This document shows, piece by piece, positions 19,852-29,360 of a stretch of DNA of 64,000 bases (position 1 is the stretch's first letter; each line of letters opens with the position of its first letter). The notes beneath the pieces are model-generated. The model made no database searches. It had not been told where the DNA came from and was given only the letters and a program-made list of their open reading frames with translations. Made by a program: the position numbers and the translations under genes. The stretch comes from Lepidostoma basale (taxonomy: Eukaryota; Arthropoda; Insecta; Trichoptera; Lepidostomatidae): assembly GCA_022606425.2 (NCBI GenBank), contig JAHDVF020000582.1, forward strand, positions 112,247-176,246, written 5' to 3'.

Positions 19852-20262
19852 CTTCTTCTTCTTCCTCAGCCTATTCCCGTCCACTCCTGGACAAAGGCCT
19901 CCTCCGTTTGCTTCCATGTCATTCTGTCCTGTGCAGACTGCATCCAGGTTATTCCGATGTGTCTGTTTAGATAATCCTTCCACCGTAGCTGCGGTCGCCC
20001 TGCACTTTTCTTCGCCGTCCACGGTCTCCAAGTCAGCAGTCTTCTTGTCCACTTTTCATCTGAGCTTCTGGCTACGTGACCTGCCCATTGCCATTTTAGA
20101 GTCGCCACCCGGTGGATGATGTCAGTGACCTTTGTTTTTTCTCTCACCGTATCGTTTCTGACTCTGTCTCTTAGACTTAATCCTAACATGGCTCTTTCCA
20201 TGGCTCTTTGGGTCACTCGTAGTTTCTCGGCACTATCACTTTTATTCAATTCAATTCTTCTC
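19852..20262 (-). pseudogene. LINE-C C-terminal fragment
   Basis: The minus-strand frame of 127 codons (19866-20249) reads KLRVTQRAMERAMLGLSLRD, RVRNDTVREKTKVTDIIHRV, KWQWAGHVARS, then SAGRPQLRWKDYLN and EEAFVQEWTGIG. It is the end of an RTE-like endonuclease/reverse-transcriptase polyprotein widespread in insects. The RT domain is missing. The GGCCTTTGTCC hallmark and a short GAAGAAGAAG tail follow at the 3' side. A close copy lies at 40765-41165. Confidence 0.85.
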
Positions 20263-20279
20263 CCGTATTGATGGTTCTC

Positions 20280-20560
20280 TTCAAGTACTCGTATTTGGTC
20301 GAAGCGATGTTCATGGTGAATTTCTTGACGTTGGTCGGGTTGCTGACGCCGTGTCCGACGATTGGTCCGGGAGGACTTGGGCCATCAATTGTGTCTATGG
20401 TTGCTTTACCGTGACAAGTCTCACCCTTTCGACTGTCCCCGATATACTGATCTTGCGTGTCCTGACACGTTGCGCGAGTTCGAAACTTTAACCACTTTTT
20501 TGGGGTCTAGTTGTTTGTTTGTTATGCACCGTATGACTTAACAATGTAGTAGGCGACCAA
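20280..20560 (+). pseudogene. possible R1-clade polyprotein end
   Basis: One plus frame reads RRVRRLVREDLGHQLCLWLL, YRDKSHPFDCPRYTDLACPD and TLREFETL. The H-x-FDCPRY-DL pattern resembles the Cys-His cluster at the C-terminus of R1-clade non-LTR retrotransposons, which include telomere-repeat-specific elements of moths. This sits 50 bp from a telomere-repeat run, which makes the link tempting. The match is short and I hold it as a guess. Confidence 0.3.
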
Positions 20561-20570
20561 CAAACACACA

Positions 20571-20598
20571 TAACCTAACCTAACCTAACCTAACCTAA
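20571..20598. repeat. interstitial telomere repeat, five and a half CCTAA units
   Basis: TAACC repeats perfectly five times followed by TAA. TTAGG is the canonical telomere repeat of most insects. Both sides are ordinary interspersed-repeat DNA, so this is an interstitial site and not a chromosome end. Confidence 0.9.
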
Positions 20599-20670
20599 AG
20601 TGGAGGGAAGGCGACCACAAGGACGACCACCGAGCCGCTGGTCGAAGCGATCAAATCAGGGATCTGGCTT

Positions 20671-20699
20671 AGGAGAGAGAGAGAGAGAGAGAGAGAGAG
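20671..20699. repeat. GA dinucleotide microsatellite
   Basis: About 13 uninterrupted GA units. Confidence 0.95.
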
Positions 20700-20789
20700 T
20701 AAAACAGTTATTTTTACAAGTTTTGTATCTTGTTTTATTATGATTTGTAAAATAATGTTATTAAAACTTTGATACAAAGGCATTAATTG

Positions 20790-20945
20790 GTGGTCTTATA
20801 TATAAAAATATATTTAAACACCTTTTCACGTAGTACAAACCACTTTATTTGAGTAAGTAGCGCCTACCGGTTTCATTCTATATCGAACTTCCTATGTAGG
20901 AAATCTAAATGTAGGAACATTATGTAGCCCCATTGTAACATACAG
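20790..20945 (-). mobile_element. Penelope-like terminal relic
   Basis: Matches 28768-28900 in order: CACTTTATTTGAGTAAGTA, GCGCCTACCGGTTTCATTC, then CTTCCTATGTAGG. On the minus strand this reads AGGAAG-TTC...GAAT, GAAACCGGTAGGCGCTAC, a worn form of the GAAA-stem III part of the hammerhead-like block. Confidence 0.5.
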
Positions 20946-21690
20946 ATGGCAGGAAATAAAAATACATAAGGCAAATTTTAGAAGCTAAAACAAAACTTGT
21001 TTTCTTTTTGGGTAAATCCCGATAATCAAAATTAAAATCTAGATTGCTTTGCGAGTTACTTTCCCCTGGGCATTTTGTACTAGTTAAACAAAAAGCAAAA
21101 CAAACAAAGCGTAATGGATGTGCTGGTTACTAGGGAACACATTCCGAAAACTTAATATTTGTTCGGTGCAGCATTTTTTTTTGTAACATAATGCACTTTC
21201 AATGACCGACCGAGCGAAACGAAAACAAACAGGCAATAAAAAAATGTGTACGTTTTTCAGAGGTACCTACCTAAATATGAAGCACGGGTAAATTTACATA
21301 TAGAGAGATTTCTATTTTTTCCGAGGGTTTCTTTGCAAAGCGAGGTAATTAAATTACATTACATATTGTATAACGGGAAATGTATGAGCAACGCTTGTGC
21401 TAACATTAATATCGTATGCAGCCATTTATGTACTAACAGAATTTTAATTATTTTCGTGAAGATTCTTTTACCGCATTAAAATATCAAGTATATGTTTAAA
21501 TCGAATTATGAAAGTGTGCATTTGAAAAAAAATCTGTGAAATGTTAATAAGAACGAAAACGCCCGTTTTTTTTTTAGTAGTTTTGTTTTATTTTATATTA
21601 TAATTTCATTTCACTTTGCTATGGTGTTTTTGTAACCATTATATATCACTTTAGCAAGGGAAACACAAAATATAATAAAATATTTCGGAA
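20946..21690. other. AT-rich DNA, no gene seen
   Basis: No repeat family or protein recognised. The 77-codon frame at 21246-21479 has no known resemblance. Confidence 0.35.
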
Positions 21691-21699
21691 ACCAAATTT

Positions 21700-22040
21700 T
21701 CTTTTTGAATAAATATAATTATAACTTTGTATTACAACACTTTTTATTTTCACAGAACTCAAACATGCTTCGGTTACAAGTAACCTATATCAACGTTTAC
21801 AATTTTAACAATCAAACAAATTCGATTAAATACAGAATTGTGTCATTTAATATGTATTTTTATAAAAAGTGTCTTGAAAAAAACGTGTTTCCACATTTAG
21901 TATATAAGTGCCCGCTCTGTTTTATTTTATTGTTATAATCGTATACATTGATAAAGGTTACTTGTAACCGAAACATGTCTTAGTTTAGTGAAAATAAAAA
22001 GTGTTGTAAAACAAAGTACAATATAATTATATTTATTCAA
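21700..22040. mobile_element. foldback element with worn hammerhead-like arms
   Basis: Arms 21711-21810 and 21940-22040 are inverted: TAATTATAACTTTGTATTAC and ACAACACTTTTTATTTTCAC recur as complements at the other end. The arms carry GGTTAC-TT-GTAACC stem II followed by GAAACATGTC (21956-21979, plus) or GAAGCATGTTT (minus). A 77-codon frame inside is a by-product of the arrangement. Confidence 0.75.
21948..21979 (+). ncRNA. degenerate hammerhead-like motif
   Basis: TTGATAA replaces CUGAUGA (two invariant changes), while stem II (GGTTAC/GTAACC, six perfect pairs), GAAAC and ATGTC are kept. Probably inactive, but it adds another independent stem II sequence to the set. Confidence 0.45.
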
Positions 22041-22379
22041 ATATGAATCCACAACACTAAGTGAATCCACAACACAATAGAAGAAAAATTTATTTCATAC
22101 TAATGATTTAATGCGGATTTTTCGCCATTGTAAAAGAAACAATTAATAAATAAAAATATACCATATTTAAATCAAAATATTTCTCGATCAACCATTAAAG
22201 CATGTAGTTTCTATAAATATAGTGATATAACCATAATTACAAATAGTCTAGTAATAAAAAAATATATTATACTTTATAAAGCATACTTGTAAACTATTTA
22301 TTGTGATTGTGTCTTTGGTTTTTCTAAATATCATACGTATTGTTATTTAAAAAAATACTACTTATAAGGAAGACATTAC
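22041..22379. other. AT-rich DNA, no gene seen
   Basis: Nothing recognised. Confidence 0.4.
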
Positions 22380-22930
22380 TAACTAATTCACTAACCATCA
22401 CGCCGTCTCCCCGAAGGGTTAGGCAGAAAGAATGGACTGCCACACTCTTCTTTCTTGACATATTTCTCTCGCTTCCTCAACATTCATACATCGTGTCTTA
22501 CGTCGATTTCTCTGATTCCTCGCATGGCCGACATTCATTATTTGATTTATTTGATCGTGCCACGTTTTCCTCGGTCTTCCTCTATTTCTGGTTCCATTTA
22601 CATCATTAACATATAATTTTTTTACCATTCTTTCTTCATTCATTCTTTCAATATGTCCAAACCATCTTAATGATCCATTCATTATTTTGTTCGTGACACC
22701 ATCATTCGCACCGCATTCACTTCTTATATTTTCATTCGGCACTCTATCATACACAGAGTATCCGCACACATTCTTCTAAGAGATCTCATTTCAACTGCAT
22801 TTATTCTACTTTCATCCTTCTTTTGCCAGTTCCATGCTTCGCTTCCATACATAAGGGTCGGTAGAAGAACACCATTGTGCACTGCCATTCTAGCTTTTTT
22901 TGATAGGTTTTCCATTACTACCATCTTTAA
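22380..22930 (-). pseudogene. LINE-A C-terminal fragment, best preserved
   Basis: Minus strand: SKKARMAVHNGVLLPTLMYG, SEAWNWQKKDESRINAVEMR, SLRRMC, then after one frameshift near 22750 SVYDRVPNENIRSECGANDG, SLRWFGHIERMNEERMVKKL, YVNDVNGTRNRGRPRKTWHD, AREICQERRVWQSILSA. The 3' end reaches the TTAGTTAG-type tail at 22380. The domain follows the reverse transcriptase in RTE-like elements. Only a frameshift and a short deletion (NRRKTRC for NRRACMTRC) disable it, so this is among the younger copies. Confidence 0.85.
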
Positions 22931-23402
22931 ATACTTAAGAATAGTAGTTTTACCAAATTAACTTAAAAGCCGATACCATTATTCAATTATTGGGCTTTAA
23001 CGCAGAGTTATTAGTAAACTAATTAACTTTTGAACTGCGTTTTCGTCCCCTAAACTCCGATACGATCCGATCAATATCGTAATTATACACGAATGCAATG
23101 CAGCCGTATGCATGTACATATTTGTCCTGTTTGAATTTCCCGTGTTGGAAAGCTAAATTAATTAATTGTCCAAGAACACGAAATGTAGAAATATTTCGAA
23201 TGCGGTATTCGATTCAATGGCAGAAATCGTTGTGGATTGGCACGGTTAATTCCACAAAAGTGCATTGTTTCGTCCATCCAAAACAAAAATATTGTGGTGA
23301 GTTCAAAAAAACACATAATTTCAGTGGTATTGAAAGCTGAATTATTATTAACTTGCGGTATAAAGGTGTTACAAATATAGACAAAAAAATGAAGTAAGAT
23401 AT
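22931..23402. other. unique DNA
   Basis: Frames of 80 and 100 codons overlap on opposite strands (23098-23460) without recognisable features. Confidence 0.35.
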
Positions 23403-23742
23403 TTAATTGTTTCTCAATAGATACGAAGATGCAAACGGGAAACTGAATATGGTTGATCAAGGTGTTTACAGGACTTATGACCTGTCATTGGTAGGGTTAA
23501 GCGCACGCTTTATATAATTACAACATTCCCTATTCCACCTATTTTCTTTATGACCATGTTAGACAAATTTTTGGAGGTTGTATATATGCTACAAGTCTAT
23601 ACTTATCTATCTAGTCAGTTTCAGTAGGCCATCTATATAGATTTGATTACATATGTTAATCTTTTTAAGATTAATCTATATAATCCACACACTAACGCCA
23701 TCTATGGAGATTAATTAATCACCCACCATGGGTAAATTCCAG
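23403..23742 (+). mobile_element. repeat F copy
   Basis: Starts near ATTGTTTCTCAATAGATACG and shares with 26235-26600 the ordered blocks GTTTACAGGACTTATGACCT, GTCATTGGT, TGTATATATGCTAC and a CATGGGTAAATTCCA end. It has no ORF, so it is probably a non-autonomous retroelement. It abuts the GAA tail of the LINE-B element. Confidence 0.7.
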
Positions 23743-23772
23743 GATTCTTCTTCTTCTTCTTCTTCTTTCTTT
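23743..23772 (-). repeat. GAA-repeat tail of LINE-B
   Basis: The plus strand shows seven TTC units. On the minus strand this is the 3' microsatellite tail of the LINE-B element whose ORF ends at 23803. The same type of tail ends the LINE-B fragments at 1674, 35226 and 58205. Confidence 0.85.
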
Positions 23773-23802
23773 TGATAGATCTGACGATCTGTGACACAGA
23801 AA

Positions 23803-25329
23803 TCATATCTCGTCGGATGATGAGATCCAGCTGTCCCTCCATCTCTTAGGCGGTCTTCCAGGTGGGCGGTGTCCGGAAGGGATTTCATATGCGGCTGTAT
23901 ACGCGAGTCTGTCACCATCCATTCGGGCTACATGGTCCCTCCAGTATCTTCTTCTGGATCTACTCCACTGAACGATATCCTCTATTTCGCAGGTTTTCCT
24001 TATGTCTGCGTTGCGGACACGATCTCGGAGGGTTTTTCCAGTAATTGATCTTAGGACCTTCATCTCCGATGTTCTAAGTAGTCCCTTGGTTCGCACAGTG
24101 TCAGCCCGCGTCTCTACAGCGTACGTCATGATGGGTCGCACGCATGTTTTGTATATTCTGATCTTGCTGTCGATACGCATGTGCTTGTTTTTCCAGACCA
24201 GATTCTTCAGGCATCCTGACACGGCAGAGGCTTTACTGACTTGTTCACGTACTTCGGTATAAAGGTCAATTTGGCTGCAGATCTCCACTCCCAAATACCT
24301 GAAATTCATCACCTGCTCCACAGGTATATCATCAACAGTCAGTTTACATCTTGCAGGTTGCCTAGATATAGTGAGACTTTTTGTTTTGTTGACTGATATA
24401 GCCATATTTAGCCTTTGGGATACTGTGTGGAATTTGTACAACATTCTTTGCAGGTCATCTTCAGACTCTGCTATTAATGCGGCATCGTCCGCATAGCAAA
24501 TGACATTCACAGTTTTACTGCCCATTTTATAACCTAGTCCCATGCCAGCTACCTCTTCTATAATTTCGTCCATAATAAGATTGAACAGAAAGGGGCTCAA
24601 ACTATCTCCCTGTCTTATACCATTGCTTGTAGGAATTTCCCTAGACAGTTCATTGTCAACCTTAATTTTCGTTTTGCAATTGGTATATAGATCTTGGACA
24701 GTCTTTATCAATGTATTTGATATTCCTCCTTCCTGTAATTTTCTTACAATATCTCTTAACAACACCCTGTCAAATGCCTTAGTCAGATCGACAAAACATA
24801 TATAGGCTACTTTATTATATTCAATTGCCTTCTCTTTCAGTTGCCTCAGAATGAAGATTGCATCTGTTGTGGAGCGATTTCGTCGAAAACCCTGCTGTTC
24901 TTCCCTATTCGTTATCTTTTGCTCAAGTTTCGTTTTCAGAATACTTGTAAATAGCTTAAGCATTGTGCATAATAAGGAGATACCTCTGTAGTTCTCTAGG
25001 TTTTTCTTTTGCCCTTTCTTAAATACAGGTGTTGTTATACTTATTCTCCATTCCTGTGGTATAGCTCCAGCGGCCAATATCCTGTTAAATATGTTTTGGA
25101 TCTCTTTTATACATTCTACGCCAGAGTACTTAATTAATTCATTGGGGATGTTATCGATTCCGGGAGCCTTCCTATTTTTCAGCTTCTTAATATGTGTCAG
25201 TGTCTCTATTTCACTGAACGTTTCTTCTACAGTAGCTTCAATTGTCGGGTATCCGTGCCCCGGGTCCATAGAATAGAGTTGTATGTAATAGAGTCCAGGA
25301 TTCTTATAAGAGTATAAGTATACATTCAC
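23803..25329 (-). CDS. LINE-B reverse transcriptase, 5'-truncated
   Basis: An uninterrupted 508-codon frame encodes the reverse transcriptase of a non-LTR retrotransposon (RTE-like by its C-terminus; clade is an inference). Visible motifs: NYRGISLL (113-120), FVDLTKAFD with catalytic Asp181, GIRQGDSLSPFLFN (237-250), CYADD with Asp281 and Asp282, YLGVEI (345-350), and a C-terminal RRYWRDHVARMDGDR and GRPPKRWRDSW (491-501) ending in a natural stop. Such enzymes copy element RNA into a nicked target. The apurinic-type endonuclease that should precede it is missing; homology appears to begin near residue 21 or later, so the first Met lies in flanking DNA. The catalytic triad is intact and no stop occurs, so this is a recent insertion, but without endonuclease it cannot move itself. 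It is the only long ORF in the window. Confidence 0.93.
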   Translation of the reverse strand: MNVYLYSYKNPGLYYIQLYSMDPGHGYPTIEATVEETFSEIETLTHIKKLKNRKAPGIDNIPNELIKYSGVECIKEIQNIFNRILAAGAIPQEWRISITTPVFKKGQKKNLENYRGISLLCTMLKLFTSILKTKLEQKITNREEQQGFRRNRSTTDAIFILRQLKEKAIEYNKVAYICFVDLTKAFDRVLLRDIVRKLQEGGISNTLIKTVQDLYTNCKTKIKVDNELSREIPTSNGIRQGDSLSPFLFNLIMDEIIEEVAGMGLGYKMGSKTVNVICYADDAALIAESEDDLQRMLYKFHTVSQRLNMAISVNKTKSLTISRQPARCKLTVDDIPVEQVMNFRYLGVEICSQIDLYTEVREQVSKASAVSGCLKNLVWKNKHMRIDSKIRIYKTCVRPIMTYAVETRADTVRTKGLLRTSEMKVLRSITGKTLRDRVRNADIRKTCEIEDIVQWSRSRRRYWRDHVARMDGDRLAYTAAYEIPSGHRPPGRPPKRWRDSWISSSDEI

Positions 25330-25735
25330 AAAAAATATATGCAGTAAGATAATTAAGATGAAACAAGAACACTGTAGGCCAGTGTCAGAGTGTCAGAGTA
25401 AGGAATATGTACAGTTCCTATGGCATTTCTGGCATTTATATGTAATTCCATAAAAATGCCAGGCAGAGTGTTCTTAGGAGACATAATAAAAAGTTTACAC
25501 AATCGTGGAAGTCTAGGAGTTACAAGTATTAACATAAAAATATTAATACAAAAGATAATTAAGACATTACGGACTCACGAGGCAAAGATCGACAGACTAT
25601 ATGGTGAACCAGGCCATTTCCATAGATTTTCATCTGCAAACATGTAGGATAAGAGCAAAAAAACTCCTGGATGTCACAATGCTGTATTCTGCTGCAAAAA
25701 ATTGAATAGTTAAATAAAGTTATTAAAAAAATAAC
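25330..25735. other. unique DNA
   Basis: A short imperfect inverted trace GAGTCCAGGATTC...TTCC is seen near the LINE-B 5' boundary. No gene recognised. Confidence 0.3.
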
Positions 25736-25739
25736 CTAT

Positions 25740-25805
25740 AGCTTGAACGAGGAGATCCGACCCCAACAGCTAACCTGGACAGTGTATTGGGACAGTGTCA
25801 TCTGT
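25740..25805 (+). pseudogene. retrotransposon C-terminal trace
   Basis: A short stretch (CGAGGAGATCCGACCCCAAC, then GACAGTGTATTGGGACAGTG) matches the end of the fragment at 12280-12350. Too short to say more. Confidence 0.4.
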
Positions 25806-25964
25806 CTTTACACGCGACTTTAAAAAATACATTATAAAAATGTCTTATTGTTTATATTTCATATTAAAACATTAAGAAATCGATCATAAAAATATATATG
25901 CCTTACAGTATTAAATTTGTTACATTTATTATTATTATTGTAATTTTGTTTTATCACTCTTTAT

Positions 25965-26183
25965 ATCATAACAGCGCAAGCCAAATCTATGTAAAGGGTA
26001 TAGCAATCATACTTATTCTCGTGACATGTGAAAGGTAGCTAATCTATCACCATTTTATTGTCACGTGAATTCTACACCAGACCACAGATAGTGTGACAAT
26101 CATACTGCCATCGCCGGGAATCGAACCCGACACCTTCGATGTGGCATTAACAACACTTACCACTCGGCCACTAAGGTCGTGTA
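25965..26183 (-). mobile_element. SINE-1 copy
   Basis: The tRNA-like head is on the minus strand, with B-box GGGTTCGATTCCCGGCG (complement of 26110-26126) and the A-box region near 26150-26170. The body reads through the CATGTCACGAG block to about 25965 and aligns with 61455-61640. Confidence 0.8.
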
Positions 26184-26234
26184 TTTATATGTGTGTATTT
26201 ATAAATATTTATATGACTGTATGGATTATATTAT

Positions 26235-26600
26235 AGTAAGGATTAATTGTATCTCAATAGAGACGAAGATGTAAATTGTTTTTTGGAAACAGAATATGGT
26301 TGTCGAGGCGTTTACAGGACTTATGACCTGTCATTGGTTTGGTTAAGCAATCGCTTTATGTTTAACAACATTTCCTATTCCTCCTTTCTTACGACCACCA
26401 CGTTTGATAAATCTTTGAAAGATGTATATATGCTACTATGTTTAGAACCCTTAAATTTTTTAGGTCAATCTACACTAGCCCTATCTATTAAGATTATATT
26501 TAAGCAATAAGCAGAACATCTTTATTAATGCAATGTGAAAGGCTCATGATGATTAACCCGCAATGGGTAAAATCCAATATTTGTCTACAAGTATTTGTAT
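26235..26600 (+). mobile_element. repeat F copy
   Basis: Ordered blocks shared with 23403-23742 and with the complement of 36140-36465: ATCTCAATAGAGACGAAGAT, GTTTACAGGACTTATGACCT, GGTTAAGCAATCGCTTTATG, CAATGGGTAAAATCC and ACAAGTATTTGTATACA. Confidence 0.75.
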
Positions 26601-27369
26601 ACATTCAAAAAACAAATTATATTATATTATAGTATATTGATGAAATGTTATTTTGAAAATATATTCTATACAAATGCAACGTCACTAGCTTTTTTAAACT
26701 CATTTGTAAGGAACTTATCTGTTTTCAAAGTAGATAAAAATTCTGTGACTGACTCTTATAACCTTCGATCAATATTTTATTCTAAAAATAAATACCCCTT
26801 ATACCTGCGTATAGCACTCTCTTGTAAAAGAACAATACACGAAGATGGAAGTCCGACTACAGAGATTGGTATTGTAGAAGAAAACACGACACACAGACTC
26901 CGTATGAGATGAAATTCTATTCACCTGAGATTTAGGGAAGGTTGAAAAGGACTTAATCAAGTTACGAGCGAACACGTGAGATATATATTAGGGCTGGCTT
27001 CGTGAACTACCCTTTTACGGACACAAATAAAGCACATTATTTATTTTAGGTAGCTATTTATTAAAAAACAAGTACCCACGCGTGATATTTTTCACTAGGG
27101 ACGCACACAAATGATGGGAAAAGGTGCGTGAATTTACGGCACCTACTTTTTTCAGTTTGAAATATATATAACCTCAGAATTATTTAAATCTGGTTCGTGA
27201 TACAGAAGCATTATACTTGACTTCTTATAATAGTGATAAAAAATTAAAAGGATTTTCTAGTTTTCGTCCGTAAAATTAAAAAAAAAACATGTATTTATTG
27301 TTACTTGAACAATGATGTGAACCTTCAATAATTCTATATGATACGTTAAATACATTTGACAATATCTTG
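26601..27369. other. AT-rich DNA, no gene seen
   Basis: The 105-codon frame at 26595-26912 has no recognisable domain. Positions 27300-27345 carry the complement of TTTACATCATTGTTCAAGTA, part of the dispersed Penelope-like terminal repeat. Confidence 0.35.
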
Positions 27370-27754
27370 GAAAGGCGAAACATGTCATTCCCATAAACTA
27401 TAATAAAACCCTAATAGTCCATTATTTTGGCCGAAACACTATAATACTTCACAACATTATTAACAGTTGAATTATAAAACTCTGTTTTTAAAATTCTGAT
27501 TTTGAAAATTTGGTTTGGTTCATGTGGAGCTCCCGTGAATTTGGAGAAATTACGTGTATAAGTGAATTGTTTTGGTCAATTTGATTGTTGCCGCACTTTA
27601 TAATAGTTAATTGTGAGACGTAATACGTTTGTACTGTTTTGATGTCAAAATTATACAAGTTTTTTCGTTTATATAAAGAATTTTGACAGGTGTAAAAATA
27701 AATTTTTCATTTGTTCCAATGACAATTTGAATAATTTCTTCAATATTCTTTTAA

Positions 27755-28302
27755 AGTTCTTGCTGGTGTTAGTTGGTTTTAAGTGCCTAATTACTGCCAA
27801 ATAAAAAAAGTGGATACGTGGAACATTAATTAAATCATATAACAGCTAATTTAAAAAACGGTGGATACGTGTAACATAAATTAAAGAAACACAAAAGTCT
27901 GGATCGTCCATGTCAACATGTGCAACATCGGAAAAACATTATGTGTTATTACATTATGTGCTAAATTTAAAAAAAACGGTGGATTCGTGGAACATAAATT
28001 AAATAGACAAATATGCCCCATCTAAAAATAACATTTTGTATTAAATTATTTTTATTTTGTTATTTTATTTTATATCATTGTATTTTATATTATTTGTTTT
28101 AGATTTATTTTATGGATGTTGGAAGATCGAAGTGTGCGCGGGAGATGCCTATTGGTGGCGATGAGGTTCGCAACCCATCACACCGCGTCTCCCGCGGGGC
28201 GAAAAGAGAAGGATGGAGTGCCGCATCGGTTAAAGTGTGACAGTCCATTCTTTCTGCCTACCCTTTCGGGGAGACGGCGTGATGGTTAGTTAGTTAGTTA
28301 GT
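27755..28302 (+). mobile_element. SINE-A-type element, long copy
   Basis: About 550 bp shared with the complement of 38665-39190. The 3' portion (28110-28302) has GATGCCTATTGGTGGCGATG, a GGTTCGCAACCC box, CCGCGTCTCCCGCGGGGCG and then GACGGCGTGATGGTTAGTTA, the same 3' end as LINE-A. The upstream part has repeated AACGGTGGAT-CGTGGAACAT motifs (27800-27990). There is no ORF. I infer a non-autonomous element copied by the LINE-A machinery. Confidence 0.75.
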
Positions 28303-28340
28303 TCTGTTTTTATATATCACAATTTTTATTTTTATTTTTC

Positions 28341-28380
28341 GCGACAGCTATTTCGTCAACTTATGTTGACATAATCAGGT
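28341..28380 (-). ncRNA. hammerhead-like motif, core damaged
   Basis: Minus strand: CTGATTA, T, GTCAAC/GTTGAC stem II, GAAAT, AGCTGTC. G8 of the core is U, which should abolish cleavage. Confidence 0.45.
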
Positions 28381-28499
28381 GTTACAATCATATTTCAACT
28401 ATTAAATTTTCGTGATTTTCGTGAAAAAATGTGTATACACAAAAACAGAGTTTTATAATTTAACAGTTTATAATAAAACTTCTAGACAACAGACGTTTA

Positions 28500-28767
28500 C
28501 AGAGGTAGCCAAGAATCATTATTACATAGACCGCCACACTGTTCTTTCCTCACAAACTTCTCTGGCTTCCTCTACATTGTGTCATTAACAACGTTCAACT
28601 AATTAACTAAACATCCCACCATCGTCTCCACGAAGGAGTAGGCTGAAATAATGAACCGATAAACTGTTCATTTCTGAAATACTTCTCTTTTTACTCCACA
28701 TTCATACGTGCATATCGTGTTGTGCACGTACGTCGATTTCTCCGACTCCTCACGAGGCATACATTTA
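28500..28767 (-). pseudogene. LINE-A 3' pieces, first part of a split copy
   Basis: Two successive LINE-A ends (28525-28580 and 28600-28767) run on the minus strand. The second reaches CATACATTTAATA and is then interrupted by the element at 28768-28900, resuming at about 28901 with CATATTTAATATTTGATCTA. Confidence 0.65.
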
Positions 28768-28900
28768 ATAAAAATAAAATTAAACAATTGTTCACTTAAA
28801 TAAGCCACCTTATTTGAGTAAGTAACGCCAACCGGTTTAACACTGTAGAAAGCTTCCTGAGGGCTATACACAAACAAGAAATGGCTTCATATCAATTTTA
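28768..28900 (-). mobile_element. short Penelope-like insertion inside LINE-A
   Basis: About 130 bp with TTATTTGAGTAAGTAACGCC, AACCGGTTTAACACTGTAG and CTTCCTGAGGG. It is flanked by near-identical CATACATTTAATA and CATATTTAATA, which reads as a target duplication of 10-12 bp. It matches 20790-20945. Confidence 0.65.
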
Positions 28901-29005
28901 CATATTTAATATTTGATCTATTTGATCGCTCCCATATTCTATCTCAGTCATCCCATATTTCTTGTTCCATATCCATTTTTAACATGTACTTTCTTTATCA
29001 TTAAT
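28901..29005 (-). pseudogene. LINE-A, remainder of the split copy
   Basis: Continues the LINE-A reading upstream of the insertion: the complement of the RKYGMTE-GRERSNRSN-type residues, corresponding to the GRPRKTWHDQINQ region, followed by the MVKK-VNxxN-like stretch. Confidence 0.55.
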
Positions 29006-29107
29006 GATTCAATAGTCCGTTGTTTTGGCCGAAATACTCTGATACTTTAACATTATAAACTGTTAAAAATCATTGTTTTATAATATGTATTTATTTTTAT
29101 TTTACGC

Positions 29108-29155
29108 GTCTGCTATTTTGTCAACCTTTGTTGACATCATCAGGTGTTACAATAA
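29108..29155 (-). ncRNA. degenerate hammerhead-like motif
   Basis: Minus strand: CTGATGA is intact, T, GTCAAC/GTTGAC stem II is perfect, but GAAA is AAAA and the cleavage triplet is GAC. Confidence 0.45.
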
Positions 29156-29360
29156 TATATCAAATGTCAAATTTTCGTGATTTTTCGAACATTTGTGTGT
29201 ATTTTTGGTCCTTTTCATTCGAATTTGAATAATTTCCTTGATGTAATTCAAAATTGTATCAAAGAAATTATTCAAATTGACATAGGAGCAAATACACATA
29301 AAGGTTAAAAAAATCTCGATTATTTGACATTTGATATAATATATTATTTTATTATAATAT

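Larger units (their letters stand above)
27370..28490 (-). mobile_element. Penelope-like foldback element carrying an insert
   Basis: The left end (27420-27490) has AGTCCATTATTTTGGCCGAA and ACAGTTGAATTATAAAACTC; the right end (28430-28470) has the inverted ACAGAGTTTTATAATTTAAC. A hammerhead-like block sits at 28341-28380 (minus). Between the arms lies the SINE-A-type element at 27755-28302. The family terminus GTTTCGGCCAAAACAATGGA also occurs at 29010, 48650, 57350 and 62935. Confidence 0.6.

Noticed and set aside
19652..20119. A 155-codon plus-strand gene
   Set aside because: Most of it is the antisense of the LINE-C C-terminus at 19852-20262, which has clear family motifs on the minus strand.
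20571..20598. A chromosome end
   Set aside because: Only about five and a half units, with ordinary repeat-rich DNA on both sides.
24542..24805. Plus-strand frames inside 23803-25329
   Set aside because: They are antisense shadows of the reverse-transcriptase ORF.
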